Origin: GCA-002282575 sp964519885
Lineage (GTDB): Bacteria > Pseudomonadota > Gammaproteobacteria > Thiomicrospirales > Thiomicrospiraceae
Direction of reading: 5' to 3'
Assembly: GCA_964519885.1 (NCBI GenBank)
Contig: CAZFLX010000009.1
Coordinates: 14,908 to 78,907, forward strand
Length of the DNA stretch: 64,000 bases
The notes below the pieces were generated by a model. It worked only from the letters and a program-made list of their open reading frames with translations, searched no databases and was not told the origin of the DNA. The position numbers and the translations under genes are program-made. Below are positions 8,620 through 17,407 of the stretch, piece after piece (the stretch's first letter is position 1; each line of letters starts with the position of its first letter).

Positions 8620-8633
8620 AACTAACGTTAGTT
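8620..8633. promoter_or_regulatory. Perfect 14-bp palindrome in the promoter of the DsrE-like gene
   Basis: AACTAACGTTAGTT is fully palindromic. It lies 24 bp before the start codon at 8658 and directly after a possible promoter (TTGACA at 8591-8596, 17-bp spacer, weak -10 TAACCT at 8614-8619). Size and symmetry resemble TetR-family operators; no such regulator is encoded nearby. Confidence 0.5.
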
Positions 8634-8657
8634 CAATATCAAACCGGAGCATAGAAA

Positions 8658-9164
8658 ATGAAAACCATCATCATGTTGCTAACAGCACTCAACTTGGTCT
8701 TACTCATGCATGCGCCAGCTCAAGCAGACACGACCAACATCTATCACGATAAACGCGCTATAGCAAAAATGACCCAAGGCAAAGCCGTGTTTTTAGTCGA
8801 TATGGCCGATGCTAAGAAACAAGCTTTTTACATGGATATTATTGCTGGTACGCATCAGAACCTCACCCGACAAGGGGTTAAACCGGAAATGGTTGTGGTG
8901 TACATTGGTCCATCGGTTAAGTTTTTAACCACCAAACCTTCTATGGAATTGGAAATTGAATCAGGAGAAGCGATACGGCAAATGCAAGCCACCTCCAAAA
9001 AACTGAAAGACTTGGGTGTTCACCAAGAAGTATGTAGTATTGCAACCCAAGTTTTTGGTATCGACAATGCTACCCTGTTTCCTGAAATGACGGTTGTCGG
9101 TGATGGATTTGTTTCTTTAATTGGTTATCAAACGCAAGGCTATGCACTAGTGCCTGTTTTTTAA
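8658..9164 (+). CDS. Periplasmic DsrE/DsrF-like protein
   Basis: The first 23 residues form a signal peptide (hydrophobic core, cleavage after APAQA), so the 168-residue precursor is exported. The mature part has the DsrE fold pattern: a strand AVFLVDM, a long helix, a VVYIGPS strand, a helix containing KKLKDLGVHQEVC, then a GYQTQGYALVPVF ending typical of small DsrE-family proteins linked to sulfur relay or intracellular thiol handling. The single Cys in VHQEVC sits at the family's usual site. ATG 8658 follows CGGAG at good spacing. It is monocistronic; substrate unknown. Confidence 0.75.
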   Translation: MKTIIMLLTALNLVLLMHAPAQADTTNIYHDKRAIAKMTQGKAVFLVDMADAKKQAFYMDIIAGTHQNLTRQGVKPEMVVVYIGPSVKFLTTKPSMELEIESGEAIRQMQATSKKLKDLGVHQEVCSIATQVFGIDNATLFPEMTVVGDGFVSLIGYQTQGYALVPVF

Positions 9165-9250
9165 TCGACTAGCATCTTCAAAAACCCACAGGCTTCAAAT
9201 TAATATTTATGTTGATAGGATGCGTTTTCTAGAACTTAGTTGGTTGTTGA

Positions 9251-9865
9251 TTAAACCAGCCAAGATTCACAGCGCCAATAGTATGCCCCTTCTGTTAACC
9301 AACGCTCGGCGGTTAATAAGCATTGAATGGCCATTAGTTGGTGGTCGTTTGTAGGGGTTTCAACAAAGCGATTACCTTGATTTGTCCACAACTCAAGTAT
9401 GTGAGATCGTGATTGTGTGCATCGTTTAATGTCATACACCCAATCTTTCTCCATACCCGATAACAGCATACTGGCACCGGGATGGGTTTCAAATACCTCT
9501 GCTCCTTGCTGCCTCAACCTAGTGCTTAACGAAATACCGCGCAAGGTTAAGTACACCATCTTCGTCATCGTCGGCGCCATCACCCCTAAACGATTCAAGC
9601 CTTGTGCATTCAGATAAGCACGCAACACCGCATCGCAATGACGATAACCCCCGCCATCTTGATAACTTAATGGTGCATCGATAAACGCTGAAACGGGCAG
9701 TGACTGGTCTCGTTGCCAAGTTAAAATATCCTGATCTGAACAGTCACAGCGCCACTCAACCCTTCCGTCCAGATTACGCCATGCCATGCAGGTATCGGCG
9801 TGATTGGCTGGACCCGAAAGATCGATACCCAATGCCTTAAAAGCTAAGAGTTCACCCGCTTTCAC
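9251..9865 (-). CDS. DUF429 family protein (predicted RNase H-like fold)
   Basis: The 204-residue product starts with GIDLSG near residue 13, has IDAPLS around residue 63 and a Tyr/Arg-rich block followed by a conserved RxCDxxLR-like segment (RHCDAVLRAYL), as in DUF429 proteins, which are predicted to have an RNase H-like fold. The biological role of the family is not established. Translation starts at GTG 9865, or at a later in-frame start, because no ATG is available before the conserved GID motif. It lies 36 bp after the reductase gene on the same strand and is probably co-transcribed with it. Confidence 0.7.
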   Translation of the reverse strand: MKAGELLAFKALGIDLSGPANHADTCMAWRNLDGRVEWRCDCSDQDILTWQRDQSLPVSAFIDAPLSYQDGGGYRHCDAVLRAYLNAQGLNRLGVMAPTMTKMVYLTLRGISLSTRLRQQGAEVFETHPGASMLLSGMEKDWVYDIKRCTQSRSHILELWTNQGNRFVETPTNDHQLMAIQCLLTAERWLTEGAYYWRCESWLV

Positions 9866-9901
9866 GAATGAGCCTAAGCAAAAACTGCAAGCTTATGGTC
9901 A

Positions 9902-10972
9902 TTAAGACGAAAACGTCGGATAGTCGTTATAACCCACTTCACCGGCGCTATAAAAGGTCGAAGCATCGGCTTGGTTTAAGGGTGCACCTTGCTGAATACG
10001 TTCGACAAGATCGGGATTAGCAATATACGCCGTACCAAAGGCAATCGCATCAACCAAACCAGACTTCACCGCTTGCTGAGCCTCTTCGACTGTATAGCCC
10101 ATATTAGCAATTAATACACCCTTGTAATGCTCACGCATAATGCTAAGCACATCACCACTTTGCTTACCGTAAAAATCGCTACGCATGAGGTGAACATAAG
10201 CCAAACGATATTCATTGAGTAGCTGGGCAAGATGTTGCGTTAACGCTAAAGGATTCGTATCTTGCATATCATTAAAACTATTCAAAGGTGATAGTCTCAA
10301 CCCTACTCTATCCGCAGACCAAGTATCACAAACGGCAGTGAGTACTTCACGTAAGAAACGACTACGATTTTCTAAAGAGCCACCATATTCATCATCTCGG
10401 TGATTCGACCCATCACGCAAAAACTGGTCAATCAAATAGCCGTTTGCACCATGTACTTCAACCCCATCAAAGCCAGCCAAATCGGCATTACGCGTTGCCA
10501 AAGCAAAACCTTCAACTATTTCGGCAATTTCATCGCGCATTAAGGCTTTTGGCATGGTGTAGCCTTGTTTGCCTTTTGGCGTATAGACTTCTTCGCCTTG
10601 AATGGCTAGCGCACTGGGAGCAACGGGAACCCGACCCGCATTCAAATCTGGGTGACAGGCGCGTCCGCCATGCCAAATTTGTAACACAATTTGACCGCCC
10701 GCTTCATGCACCGCATCAGTCACGCGTAGCCAAGCATCAATTTGCGCTTGGTTGTAAATGCCAGGCTCCTTCCAAAAGGCTGAACAACCTTCCATCGCCA
10801 TGGTTGCTTCGGCGATCAGTAAGCCCGAGCTAGCGCGTTGTGCATAGTGAGTAACCATGATATCACTGGGGATATGCCCTTCATCGGCACGGCAACGCGT
10901 TAAAGGTGCCATTAAGATTCGATTATTTAAGTGCAAACCACCCGCTGTTAGGGGGGTCAATAAGTCAGCCAT
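9902..10972 (-). CDS. Old yellow enzyme family alkene reductase (NemA-like)
   Basis: This 356-residue FMN-dependent flavoprotein would use NAD(P)H to reduce electrophilic alkenes, maleimides or nitro compounds. It shows the family landmarks in order: MAPLTR near residue 21, QRASSGLLIAE, LQIWHGGR, the substrate-binding pair in VEVHGANGYLIDQFL, YGGSLENR, and the FMN phosphate site near AFGTAYIANPDL. Length is typical. ATG 10972 has GAGG upstream. A palindrome upstream at 11004-11015 looks like a repressor site, in keeping with electrophile-inducible control known for nemA genes. DUF429 follows. Confidence 0.9.
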   Translation of the reverse strand: MADLLTPLTAGGLHLNNRILMAPLTRCRADEGHIPSDIMVTHYAQRASSGLLIAEATMAMEGCSAFWKEPGIYNQAQIDAWLRVTDAVHEAGGQIVLQIWHGGRACHPDLNAGRVPVAPSALAIQGEEVYTPKGKQGYTMPKALMRDEIAEIVEGFALATRNADLAGFDGVEVHGANGYLIDQFLRDGSNHRDDEYGGSLENRSRFLREVLTAVCDTWSADRVGLRLSPLNSFNDMQDTNPLALTQHLAQLLNEYRLAYVHLMRSDFYGKQSGDVLSIMREHYKGVLIANMGYTVEEAQQAVKSGLVDAIAFGTAYIANPDLVERIQQGAPLNQADASTFYSAGEVGYNDYPTFSS

Positions 10973-11003
10973 GTCATTACCTCGATGATGAATATATCTT
11001 AAA

Positions 11004-11015
11004 GGTCAGTTGACC
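11004..11015. promoter_or_regulatory. Candidate repressor operator upstream of the alkene reductase
   Basis: GGTCAGTTGACC is an inverted repeat (GGTCA, 2-base gap, TGACC) 32 bp before the reductase start codon, next to an AT-rich -10-like element on the minus strand. Size and half-site resemble TetR-type operators such as that of NemR. The regulator is not in the window. Confidence 0.45.
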
Positions 11016-11112
11016 AATTCTTTATATTAGCACATTAAGAATGACTTATGTATTATACAAATCTTAAATACGAGCAGTCAGTTGCGGGTTACTATTTGAT
11101 GCGCTGAAAAAC

Positions 11113-11140
11113 AAAAACCCTGCACAATGGCAGGGTTTTT
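11113..11140. terminator. Rho-independent terminator after tRNA-Ile
   Basis: The stem AAAAACCCTGC / GCAGGGTTTTT with a six-base loop is followed on the minus strand by TTGTTTTTC. It closes the rpsU–dnaG–rpoD–tRNA transcription unit; the A-tract before the stem makes it potentially bidirectional. Confidence 0.8.
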
Positions 11141-11166
11141 ACCGTCAAGTATTTAACTGACTTATT

Positions 11167-11243
11167 TGGTAGGACTGGTTGGGCTTGAACCAACGACCAA
11201 TCGATTATGAGTCGACTGCTCTGACCAACTGAGCTACAGTCCC
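11167..11243 (-). tRNA. tRNA-Ile(CAU), the lysidine-type minor isoleucine tRNA
   Basis: A 77-nt cloverleaf with encoded CCA is read on the minus strand: acceptor GGGACTG/CAGTCCT, D arm GCTCAGTTGGTCAGAGC, anticodon stem GTCGA/TCGAT with loop CTCATAA, and T arm GTTGG/CCAAC. The anticodon is CAT. The stem and variable region (GACTCATAATCG, TTGGTCG) match tRNA-Ile2 rather than elongator Met, so C34 should be changed to lysidine by TilS to read AUA. It begins 17 bp after rpoD on the same strand. Assignment to Met is the alternative. Confidence 0.85.
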
Positions 11244-11260
11244 AAACTCGGTTAATTACC

Positions 11261-13069
11261 TCAATCCAAGAAAGAGCGCAGTTTTTCTGCACGCGACGGA
11301 TGACGTAATTTACGAAGCGCTTTGGCTTCAATCTGACGAATACGCTCACGCGTTACGTCAAACTGTTTACCCACTTCTTCTAAAGTATGGTCGGTATTCA
11401 TTTGAATACCAAAACGCATACGCAATACTTTCGCTTCACGCGGACTCAGTGTTGACAGCATCAACTCAACCGCCTCCGACAAGCCTTGATTGTCTGCCGA
11501 TTCTGAAGGTGACAACATGTTACCATCTTCAATAAAATCACCTAATGAGGAATCTTCATCATCACCAATGGGCGTTTCCATCGAAATCGGTTCTTTGGAA
11601 ATCTTCATCACTTTGCGAATTTTATCCTCGCCCATTTCCATCGCATCAGCTAACTCATCCGCAGTCGGCTCACGACCCATTTGCTGTAATAACTGGCGCT
11701 GCACACGATTGAGTTTGTTAATGGTTTCAATCATGTGAACAGGAATACGAATGGTGCGTGCTTGGTCTGCAATACTGCGTGTAATCGCTTGACGAATCCA
11801 CCAAGTGGCATAAGTCGAGAACTTATAACCACGGCGATATTCAAACTTATCAACGGCTTTCATCAAGCCAATATTACCTTCTTGAATCAGATCCAAGAAC
11901 TGTAGTCCACGATTGGTGTATTTTTTCGCAATCGAAATCACCAAACGCAAGTTGGCTTCAATCATCTCTTTTTTAGCCGCACGGGTACGACTATCGGCAT
12001 CAACGACTTTGCGGTTAACGTCTTTTAGAGAAGTAATATCCATTGAAATACGTTTTTCAAGAAAACGTAAGCGTTTCTGCGCACGGGTTACTTGGTCTTT
12101 CAGACCCGTTAAACGCTCAGCGCTGGCATCGATGTTAGCAGCAATGACGCGTTCAATCCACGCTAAATCCGTTTCTGAGCCAACAAAAGTCGAAATGAAA
12201 TGCTGCTTAGGTAATCGCCCTTGTTCTACCGTCAAATCCATGATCATGCGTTCGTATTGACGAATTTGATCAACGTGTTTGCGTAAATCGGCTAGCACCT
12301 CGGCAACAAAAGCCGGCGCCAATTTAACCGTCATTAGACGACTCGCAACCGCTAAACGTGCCGTTTTAGCACGTTCATCTGCATGACCAAATTCAGCCTC
12401 GTTACTACTGGCCACGGCGTGTAATTCACGTAATTCGGCAAGGAAAGCTGTCACACCTTCAGTATCATAAGGGTCTTCTTTAGACACACCATCTGCCGAG
12501 TCATCGTCAGCATCTAACTGATCATCAGCAACCGTTACTTCCGGTGCAGGTGCAGCTTCTTCCTGTTCTGGCATGAGAAAACCCATCACCAAATCGCTCA
12601 GCTTAATTTCGCCTTCTTCCACTTGTTTCAAATGTTGAAACAGCAGGGTAGGCATTTGCGGATAAAGTGCCAACGAGGTCAACATATCCCGCGTACCCGA
12701 CTCGATACGACGCGCAATCTCAATCTCACCTTTACGCGTCAACAGCTCGACCGAACCCATTTCGCGCATATACATACGCACTGGGTCTGAAGTACGGCCT
12801 AATTCGCCATCATCAGAGATACTGGCCGCTGCCACTTCAGGATCAGCGTCAACCAAGGCACCTGGCACTAAAATATCTGGGTTAGGCAAAGCATCATCGA
12901 GCACATTAATGCCCATGTCACCTAAAAGAACAACGATTTCTTCAATCTTTTCTTCATCTTCGAACTCATCGTTCAGCATGTCCGTGATATCTTGATAGTT
13001 CAAGTATCCTTGTTCACGTCCACGTGCGATTAAATCCGCTAGTTGTTGTTGTTCATCGTATGATGCCAT
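11261..13069 (-). CDS. rpoD: RNA polymerase primary sigma factor (sigma-70)
   Basis: The 602-residue protein has all regions of a primary sigma factor: region 1.1 at the N-terminus, region 1.2 (DPVRMYMREMG), a non-conserved insertion rich in Asp/Glu around residues 170-210, region 2 with the -10 recognition and melting block (YATWWIRQAITRSI), region 3, and region 4.2 helix-turn-helix (TLEEVGKQFDVTRERIRQIE) for the -35 box. Length matches the gammaproteobacterial housekeeping factor (about 613 in E. coli). ATG 13069 follows GAGGA. It is the last protein gene of rpsU–YqeY–dnaG–rpoD and precedes tRNA-Ile. Confidence 0.98.
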   Translation of the reverse strand: MASYDEQQQLADLIARGREQGYLNYQDITDMLNDEFEDEEKIEEIVVLLGDMGINVLDDALPNPDILVPGALVDADPEVAAASISDDGELGRTSDPVRMYMREMGSVELLTRKGEIEIARRIESGTRDMLTSLALYPQMPTLLFQHLKQVEEGEIKLSDLVMGFLMPEQEEAAPAPEVTVADDQLDADDDSADGVSKEDPYDTEGVTAFLAELRELHAVASSNEAEFGHADERAKTARLAVASRLMTVKLAPAFVAEVLADLRKHVDQIRQYERMIMDLTVEQGRLPKQHFISTFVGSETDLAWIERVIAANIDASAERLTGLKDQVTRAQKRLRFLEKRISMDITSLKDVNRKVVDADSRTRAAKKEMIEANLRLVISIAKKYTNRGLQFLDLIQEGNIGLMKAVDKFEYRRGYKFSTYATWWIRQAITRSIADQARTIRIPVHMIETINKLNRVQRQLLQQMGREPTADELADAMEMGEDKIRKVMKISKEPISMETPIGDDEDSSLGDFIEDGNMLSPSESADNQGLSEAVELMLSTLSPREAKVLRMRFGIQMNTDHTLEEVGKQFDVTRERIRQIEAKALRKLRHPSRAEKLRSFLD

Positions 13070-13150
13070 ACCGTCCTCTATTGAGCGTTGGGGAACTTTA
13101 AATTATATCAAAATAGTCAAAAATTTACTAGGTCATTGTGAGTCTAGTTA

Positions 13151-14896
13151 TTATGTGCGCTGACTTCTCGCCTGACAATTTCTTAAGCGTTGATTCAGCT
13201 CTGTCAACTCCGCTCGCTGTGCATCGCTTACCTGCCCTTGTTCTAAAGCTTTTAACAAAGTTAAACGCGCCGTTTCTATGCTTTTACACACCAAAGACTG
13301 CCAGCCGTCATGCCATTCTGCTTCGGCTTGTTGCAAAGTAAACACCAAGGGTTCGCTTGCCAATTCTGGCAAATTACCTGCTAAGGCATTCAACAAAGCG
13401 AGCACACCCTTTTCGCCATAACGGTGTAATAATGCCGCGTCATCACTCGGCCAGTTATCCGACAGTTGCGGAAATTGGATTAACAAAGCCAACAGCTTTT
13501 GTGGCAGTCGTTGCGTCGCCATGGAAAGGGTTACGGTTTGTCGTTTCTTCACTTCTCGATGAACCGCTAAACCAGTACGCACACCCAATAGCTTTTCAAC
13601 TTGCCACTCTTGCATATCGGCCGCTTGCGCTAAGGCTTGAATTAACGCATAACGCACACCCACATCTTCGGCCAGCTTCAACCACTCTAGCGATTGAAAC
13701 AACAGGCGACGCGCATCTTCTGCCACCGTCCAACTCAACCCAGATTGTTCTGACAAACCACGCACCAACCAAGCCCCTGGCGTTAAGGATTGATCTAGCG
13801 CCTGCATCAAGGCATCGGCACCATAACGCCGCACATAAGAATCGGGATCTTCGTCTTGTGGCAAAAAGAAAAACTTAACCGAACGAGAGCCTGATAATTG
13901 CGTTAAAGCCACCGACAGTGCTTTCCAAGCTGCTTTTCGACCCGCCTTGTCGCCATCGAAAGCGAAGACAATTTCTGCTGTATGTTTGAACAATAACTGC
14001 AAATGGGCTGGCGTGGTTGCTGTTCCCAAAGTAGCCACCACCTGACGCAAGCCAAACTGCGCCAAAGCCACCACGTCCATATAACCTTCGACCACCAACA
14101 CACGCGTAATCTGCCGCACCGACTGAAGCATTTCGTAAAGTCCATACAACATATTGCCTTTATGGAAAAACTCGGTTTCTGGCGAATTTAAATACTTAGG
14201 CGCATGCTCACTGGCTTGCATAATGCGACCGCCAAAACCCACCACTCGACCGCGCAAATCACGAATGGGAAACTGAATGCGATTACGAAATTTATCTGCC
14301 ACAGAACCGTCTTCACGCTCGGCAACCAAGCCTACGGCCAACCACTGAGCCTTAGTGACATTGGGAAATTGCTTCTGCATACTCATTGCATCATTCGGCG
14401 CTAAGCCAATGGCAAAATCACGCGCAATGACGCCACTAATGCCTCTCGATTTCAAATATTCGATCGCTTGAATACCTTGCGGATGATGCTTCAGATTATG
14501 CACGAACCATTGCGCCGCTTGTGCCAATAACGCATAGCCTTGTAACTGTTCAGCACGTTGTTGCGTTTCTTTGGCTTGTTGCTGTGGACTTAACTGCTCT
14601 CTCGGTACGGACAACCCCATTTCACTGGCTAAAACCTCAATAGCTGAAACAAAGTCTAAATGCTCATAATCCATGATGAATCGCAAGGCATCACCATGCG
14701 CACCACATCCAAAGCAGTGATAAAAACCTTTTTGAGGGTTTATCTGGAAAGAAGGAGTCTTTTCGTTATGAAAGGGACAACAGGCCTTGTATTCGCGACC
14801 CGCTTTTTTAAGCGTAATACGACGACCGACAACCTCAACCACATCTGCACGTGCGATTAAGTCATCAATAAAGGTCTTAGGAATTCTACCAGCCAT
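13151..14896 (-). CDS. dnaG: DNA primase
   Basis: DnaG makes RNA primers for chromosome replication. The N-terminal zinc-ribbon is visible (CCPFHNEKTPSF then CFGCGAHGD, residues about 39-67), followed by the catalytic core with FGGR, the TOPRIM motif VVEGYMDVV and FDGD, and a C-terminal helicase-binding region that is only weakly conserved, as usual. At 581 residues it is full length. ATG 14896. It lies between YqeY and rpoD in the conserved macromolecular synthesis operon, so initiation of replication, transcription and translation factors are made together. Confidence 0.97.
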   Translation of the reverse strand: MAGRIPKTFIDDLIARADVVEVVGRRITLKKAGREYKACCPFHNEKTPSFQINPQKGFYHCFGCGAHGDALRFIMDYEHLDFVSAIEVLASEMGLSVPREQLSPQQQAKETQQRAEQLQGYALLAQAAQWFVHNLKHHPQGIQAIEYLKSRGISGVIARDFAIGLAPNDAMSMQKQFPNVTKAQWLAVGLVAEREDGSVADKFRNRIQFPIRDLRGRVVGFGGRIMQASEHAPKYLNSPETEFFHKGNMLYGLYEMLQSVRQITRVLVVEGYMDVVALAQFGLRQVVATLGTATTPAHLQLLFKHTAEIVFAFDGDKAGRKAAWKALSVALTQLSGSRSVKFFFLPQDEDPDSYVRRYGADALMQALDQSLTPGAWLVRGLSEQSGLSWTVAEDARRLLFQSLEWLKLAEDVGVRYALIQALAQAADMQEWQVEKLLGVRTGLAVHREVKKRQTVTLSMATQRLPQKLLALLIQFPQLSDNWPSDDAALLHRYGEKGVLALLNALAGNLPELASEPLVFTLQQAEAEWHDGWQSLVCKSIETARLTLLKALEQGQVSDAQRAELTELNQRLRNCQARSQRT

Positions 14897-14925
14897 ACTA
14901 AAGCCGGTTACTTAAAGATGCTATA

Positions 14926-15375
14926 TCAATTAGCGAGAAGGGCTTTGATACGACCACTCACCACAGCCATATCAGCGAGACCAACCATCTTAGGTTTCAC
15001 CAGAGCCATCACTTTACCCATGTCCGCAGGTGACTGAGCACCAGACTGCGCAATGGCTTCTTGAATGATTTCCTCTATCTGCACTTCGGACAAACCTTCC
15101 GGCAGATAACCTTCTAAAACAGTCAATTCGAATTGTTCATTTTCGGCCAAGTCATGTCGACCGGCTTGAGTGAACTGAGCAATAGAATCTTTGCGTTGCT
15201 TAACCAATTTGTTTAGCACTGCGAGCACCTGTGCGTCGTCAGGTGCTACACGCGTATCAATTTCGATTTGTTTAATTGCCGCTAAAATACCGCGAATTGT
15301 CAACAATCGAGCCTTCTCGCCCGATTTCATGCAAGCCTTCATATCATGACTGATTTGTTCGCGCAATGCTGACAT
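14926..15375 (-). CDS. GatB/YqeY domain protein
   Basis: The 149-residue product is a stand-alone YqeY-type protein, homologous to the tail domain of GatB that contacts tRNA. It shows the family pattern: helical N-terminal half (KSGEKARLLTIRGILAAIKQ), then ELTVLEGYLPEGLSEVQIEEII and a C-terminal DMGKVMALVKPKMVG motif. Its precise function is not settled, though a role in tRNA amidotransfer or tRNA handling is assumed. Between rpsU and dnaG it occupies the position found in many non-enteric gammaproteobacteria. Confidence 0.92.
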   Translation of the reverse strand: MSALREQISHDMKACMKSGEKARLLTIRGILAAIKQIEIDTRVAPDDAQVLAVLNKLVKQRKDSIAQFTQAGRHDLAENEQFELTVLEGYLPEGLSEVQIEEIIQEAIAQSGAQSPADMGKVMALVKPKMVGLADMAVVSGRIKALLAN

Positions 15376-15418
15376 ATTAATTAACCTGGGTTATTAGCGA
15401 CCAATAAACACATCTAAA

Positions 15419-15634
15419 TTAATATTTAGATTCCATGCGACGGTTTTCGCGCGACAAACGCTTAGCTAAACGCTTAACCGCAGCTGCTTTTTTACGCTTA
15501 CGCTCCCAAGTCGGCTTTTCGTAGTATTCTTTTTTACGAACATCAGCCAAAACACCTGCTTTTTCACAGGTACGTTTGAAGCGACGTAATGCAACGTCAA
15601 AAGGTTCGGTTTCACGTAATTTAACAGCAGGCAT
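15419..15634 (-). CDS. rpsU: 30S ribosomal protein S21
   Basis: The 71-residue basic protein starts MPAVKLRETEPFDVAL and ends with an Arg/Lys-rich tail, the complete bS21 sequence pattern. bS21 sits by the anti-Shine-Dalgarno end of 16S rRNA and helps translation initiation. ATG 15634 is chosen over an upstream TTG at 15652 because all bS21 proteins begin at this Met and GGAAAG is correctly spaced. It is the first gene of the rpsU–YqeY–dnaG–rpoD operon. Confidence 0.96.
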   Translation of the reverse strand: MPAVKLRETEPFDVALRRFKRTCEKAGVLADVRKKEYYEKPTWERKRKKAAAVKRLAKRLSRENRRMESKY

Positions 15635-15704
15635 GTTTTCTATACTTTCCAATTAGGCGTTAAAAAAATAAATTAGGGTTTCCGCGTGCGGAATAAAGAC
15701 TAGC

Positions 15705-15734
15705 ATTATAACAAGAAAAATTTAAAAAAATCAA
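15705..15734 (-). promoter_or_regulatory. Promoter of the rpsU–dnaG–rpoD operon
   Basis: On the minus strand a consensus -10 TATAAT (15710-15705) is preceded by an 18-bp spacer and a -35-like TTGATT (15734-15729). The leader to rpsU is about 65 nt and includes a small GC hairpin (TTCCGC/GCGGAA at 15680-15693). Confidence 0.6.
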
Positions 15735-15836
15735 ACCCATCATCACTTTTTTGCCATAAGGCTCATCACAAAGCGGCTCTTTTTCGGTCAAGGACAAGCG
15801 ACATCACTGCATTTTATCGCTATTTTCGCTTAAAAT

Positions 15837-16889
15837 ATGATGATGAAACATAACACACCACATCTTATTCTGGGCATTGAATCCTCTTGTGATGAAACCG
15901 GACTGGCACTCTATCACCAAACACAAGGATTAATCGCCCACGCGCTACACAGTCAAATTGCTTTACACGCTACCTATGGTGGTGTCGTGCCTGAATTAGC
16001 GAGTCGTGACCACATTCATCGACTCATTCCACTGACTGAACAAGTGTTATCTCAGGCAGGCGTTGGATTAAATGATGTGACTGGCGTTGCCTACACAGCA
16101 GGCCCTGGATTGGTTGGTGCGCTACTCACAGGGGCCGGCTTTGCCCGAAGTCTGGCTTTTGCTCGTGGAATTCCAGCCATAGGTGTACACCACATGGAAG
16201 GACACCTTCTGTCACCGCTACTTGAGGCTCCTGAGTTAAGTTTTCCATTTATGGCATTACTGGTTTCGGGCGGACATACACAAATTATTCGTGTGAATGC
16301 CATTGGCGATTATCAGTTGCTGGGGGATACCCTAGATGATGCGATCGGCGAGGCTTTCGACAAAACCGCTAAACTCATGGGACTGGGCTATCCGGGTGGA
16401 CCCATCGTTTCTAAACTTGCCCTGCAAGGCGATGCGCAGCGTTACAAACTCCCCCGTCCTATGACCGATAGAGCTGGGCTAGACTTTAGTTTCTCTGGTT
16501 TGAAGACAGCTGTATTAAACACTTGGCAGCAAGCGCAGATTGAGCGTACCAATGAGTTAGAACAAGCTAAGGCGGATATTTGCGCTTCTTTTGAATTGGC
16601 GGTATGTGATGTGTTGCTGATTAAGCTCAAACGCGCCTTACAGCAAGAAAAACTCAATACGTTGGTGGTTGCTGGTGGCGTGAGTGCTAACCAGCGTATC
16701 CGCAGCTCACTCACTCAACTCATGACCAGCCGAGCGGGACATGCTTTTTTCCCACGTCCCGAATTTTGCACCGACAACGGCGCGATGATCGCATTCGCTG
16801 GCTATCAGCGCATCAAAGCAGGCGAACACAGCTCACTCGACTTTAGTGCTCGAGCTCGCTGGTCGTTAAGTGAAATGAAGGCAATTTAA
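15837..16889 (+). CDS. tsaD: tRNA threonylcarbamoyladenosine transferase TsaD
   Basis: TsaD transfers the threonylcarbamoyl group to A37 of ANN-decoding tRNAs, working with TsaB and TsaE. Clear motifs are GIESSCDETG at the N-terminus, the metal-binding HMEGH, VSGGHTQI, and DDAIGEAFDKTAKLMGLGYPGG. Length (about 350 aa) is standard. Three consecutive in-frame ATG codons at 15837, 15840 and 15843 make the exact start ambiguous, and no good ribosome site precedes them. It diverges from rpsU, the classic arrangement, and its stop overlaps the stop of convergent gloA by 3 bp. Confidence 0.97.
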   Translation: MMMKHNTPHLILGIESSCDETGLALYHQTQGLIAHALHSQIALHATYGGVVPELASRDHIHRLIPLTEQVLSQAGVGLNDVTGVAYTAGPGLVGALLTGAGFARSLAFARGIPAIGVHHMEGHLLSPLLEAPELSFPFMALLVSGGHTQIIRVNAIGDYQLLGDTLDDAIGEAFDKTAKLMGLGYPGGPIVSKLALQGDAQRYKLPRPMTDRAGLDFSFSGLKTAVLNTWQQAQIERTNELEQAKADICASFELAVCDVLLIKLKRALQQEKLNTLVVAGGVSANQRIRSSLTQLMTSRAGHAFFPRPEFCTDNGAMIAFAGYQRIKAGEHSSLDFSARARWSLSEMKAI

Positions 16890-17266
16890 TCGCGTTCGAT
16901 TAATTCAACTTGGTAACCATCTGGATCTTTAGTAAAGGCAATCCAGGTGGTGCCACCATGCAAGGCCGGACCGTAGGTGATTGCTCCGCCACGTTCCTTA
17001 ATCAGCTCACACATTCCTTTAATATCAGCAACGCCCAAGGCAATGTGACCGTAGCCTTTACCTAAGTCGTAACTTTCAACACCCCAGTTGTAGGTTAATT
17101 CCAGCACTGCCCCCTCACTTTCAGGTTGATAACCTAAAAAAGCTAGGGTGTATTGTCCATCAGGATAGTCTTTTTGACGAAGCAACTGCATGCCCAACAC
17201 TTCTGTATAGAAGGCAATGGATTTTTCCAAATTACCCACACGTATCATGGTATGTAAAATACGCAT
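16886..17266 (-). CDS. gloA: Lactoylglutathione lyase (glyoxalase I)
   Basis: Glyoxalase I isomerises the methylglyoxal-glutathione hemithioacetal to S-lactoylglutathione. The 126-residue protein has the two beta-alpha-beta repeats of the vicinal oxygen chelate fold and the four metal ligands: His in ILHTMIRVG, Glu in VLELTYNWG, His in GYGHIALGV and Glu in YQVELIERD. The small size fits the Ni-type bacterial enzyme. ATG 17266 (MRILHT) is preceded by AAGGAGA; an upstream TTG-type extension to 17287 is rejected because the family starts at this Met. Confidence 0.96.
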   Translation of the reverse strand: MRILHTMIRVGNLEKSIAFYTEVLGMQLLRQKDYPDGQYTLAFLGYQPESEGAVLELTYNWGVESYDLGKGYGHIALGVADIKGMCELIKERGGAITYGPALHGGTTWIAFTKDPDGYQVELIERD

Positions 17267-17407
17267 CTTATCTCCTTTGGTGTACACTTAACTCAATGGC
17301 GCATCATACACACAGAAGTTGGCGACTGCAATCAGTGGAATCACTCGCATCTTTTATCGTGTTCAACTAAAATACTAGTCAAGAATTAAACATAACCAGG
17401 AAAACTT

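Noticed and set aside
13357..13878. 173-codon plus-strand open frame opposite dnaG
   Set aside because: It is antisense to a strongly conserved gene, has no recognisable domain or ribosome site, and its length follows from the codon pattern of dnaG.
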